The notes below the pieces were generated by a model. It was not told the DNA's origin, did not search any database, and saw nothing but the letters and a program-made list of their open reading frames with translations. The translations under genes were made by a program, and so were the position numbers. DNA of 64,000 nt, from positions 124,001-188,000 of the forward strand of contig NZ_BMWG01000007.1 of assembly GCF_014651115.1 (NCBI RefSeq), read 5' to 3'. Shown in pieces: positions 63,716-64,000 of the stretch; within the stretch, counting starts at the first letter, position 1; every line of letters starts with the position of its first letter. The DNA is from Streptomyces inusitatus (GTDB taxonomy: Bacteria; Actinomycetota; Actinomycetes; Streptomycetales; Streptomycetaceae).

Positions 63716-64000
63716 TCAGCCTCCGGCGATGATCTCGGCGAGCGCGTCCACGCCCTCGCGGGTGCCGACCGCCACCAGGGTGTCCCCGATGGCGAACCGG
63801 AACTCCGGTCCCGGCGAGGGGTGCGCGCTCGTCCGGCGCAGCACGGCGACGATCGACGCGCCGGTGCGGCTGCGCGCCTGTGTGTCGGCGAGCAGCCGGC
63901 CCGCGTACGGGGAGCGGGAGCCGACCGGGATGTGCTCGGTGACGAGGTCGATCCCGTCGGTGCGCACGGCGTCGATGGGGGCCGGGTCGATCAGATGCGC
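63716..64000 (-). CDS. TrkA-C regulatory subunit of the antiporter (partial)
   Basis: The 3' part (94 residues) of a gene that starts beyond the right edge. The visible part is a TrkA C-terminal (RCK_C) domain: IPVGSRSPYAGRLLADTQAR, GASIVAVLRRTSAHPSPGPE, then FRFAIGDTLVAVGTREGVDAL. Such domains bind nucleotides or cyclic di-AMP and gate K+ transporters. It ends 2 bases before the antiporter start codon, so the two are co-transcribed. Confidence 0.88.
   Translation of the reverse strand, partial: AHLIDPAPIDAVRTDGIDLVTEHIPVGSRSPYAGRLLADTQARSRTGASIVAVLRRTSAHPSPGPEFRFAIGDTLVAVGTREGVDALAEIIAGG

Overview
The window is very GC-rich DNA with strong third-position GC, GTG/ATG starts, frequent GTGA/ATGA overlaps, and actinomycete families: a TetR gene with palindromic operators, a VanJ-like EEP protein, a secreted GH18 chitinase, kdpFABC and NRPS genes. 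It looks like a chromosomal segment, probably accessory or arm DNA, of a Streptomyces-type actinomycete. Everything is read from sequence alone, with no database search.

Layout. (1) 1-1715: gene-poor left edge with a partial gene and two small coupled genes on the minus strand. (2) 1716-15232: five plus-strand genes in tight series. They encode a GT-like protein, a 1469-aa DUF6603-type beta-rich protein, 758-aa and 1286-aa proteins of no recognised family, and a fibre-like protein. They look like one operon for an extracellular or particle-like assembly and are the best candidate for an undescribed system. (3) 15379-18288: membrane proteins and an FAD monooxygenase divergent from a TetR regulator, with two perfect operators between. 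(4) 18600-22408: a DHA2 exporter behind two CsoR/CstR-like operators, a variant leucine-rich-repeat protein with a Cys cluster, and a DUF5680 protein. (5) 22493-34850: a compact three-gene NRPS on the minus strand (A-PCP-C, C-A-PCP, C-A-PCP-TE-MFS). The last protein carries its own exporter and a Cys-nucleophile TE. A near-perfect DasR (dre) box lies just upstream of the first gene.

(6) 35278-43799: a polysaccharide deacetylase fused to a degenerate IS110-like domain, a secreted serine hydrolase, a secreted glycosidase-like protein, a VanJ-like EEP protein, a flavin reductase, RutA and a GH18 protein with an altered catalytic motif. (7) 43954-49066: a decayed S9 peptidase pseudogene, a GNAT enzyme, and a large secreted alpha/beta hydrolase with Calx-beta-like repeats. 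(8) 49137-53575: a giant eCIS/polymorphic-toxin-like protein with a C-terminal ADP-ribosyltransferase-like domain, overlapping a candidate immunity gene. (9) 53716-60727: an APC permease divergent from kdpFABC, preceded by an extra 27-aa membrane peptide. (10) 60788-64000: a lipoprotein, an N-formylglutamate amidohydrolase-like protein, and a CPA2 antiporter with its TrkA-C subunit, cut by the window end.

Themes are export and envelope work (NRPS with fused exporter, chitin and polysaccharide hydrolases, VanJ-like resistance), inter-organism conflict (ART toxin and immunity) and potassium/proton homeostasis. Several regulatory sites can be read directly: paired TetR operators, CsoR-like boxes, a dre box, a triple TGTCAG array and several long-stem terminators.
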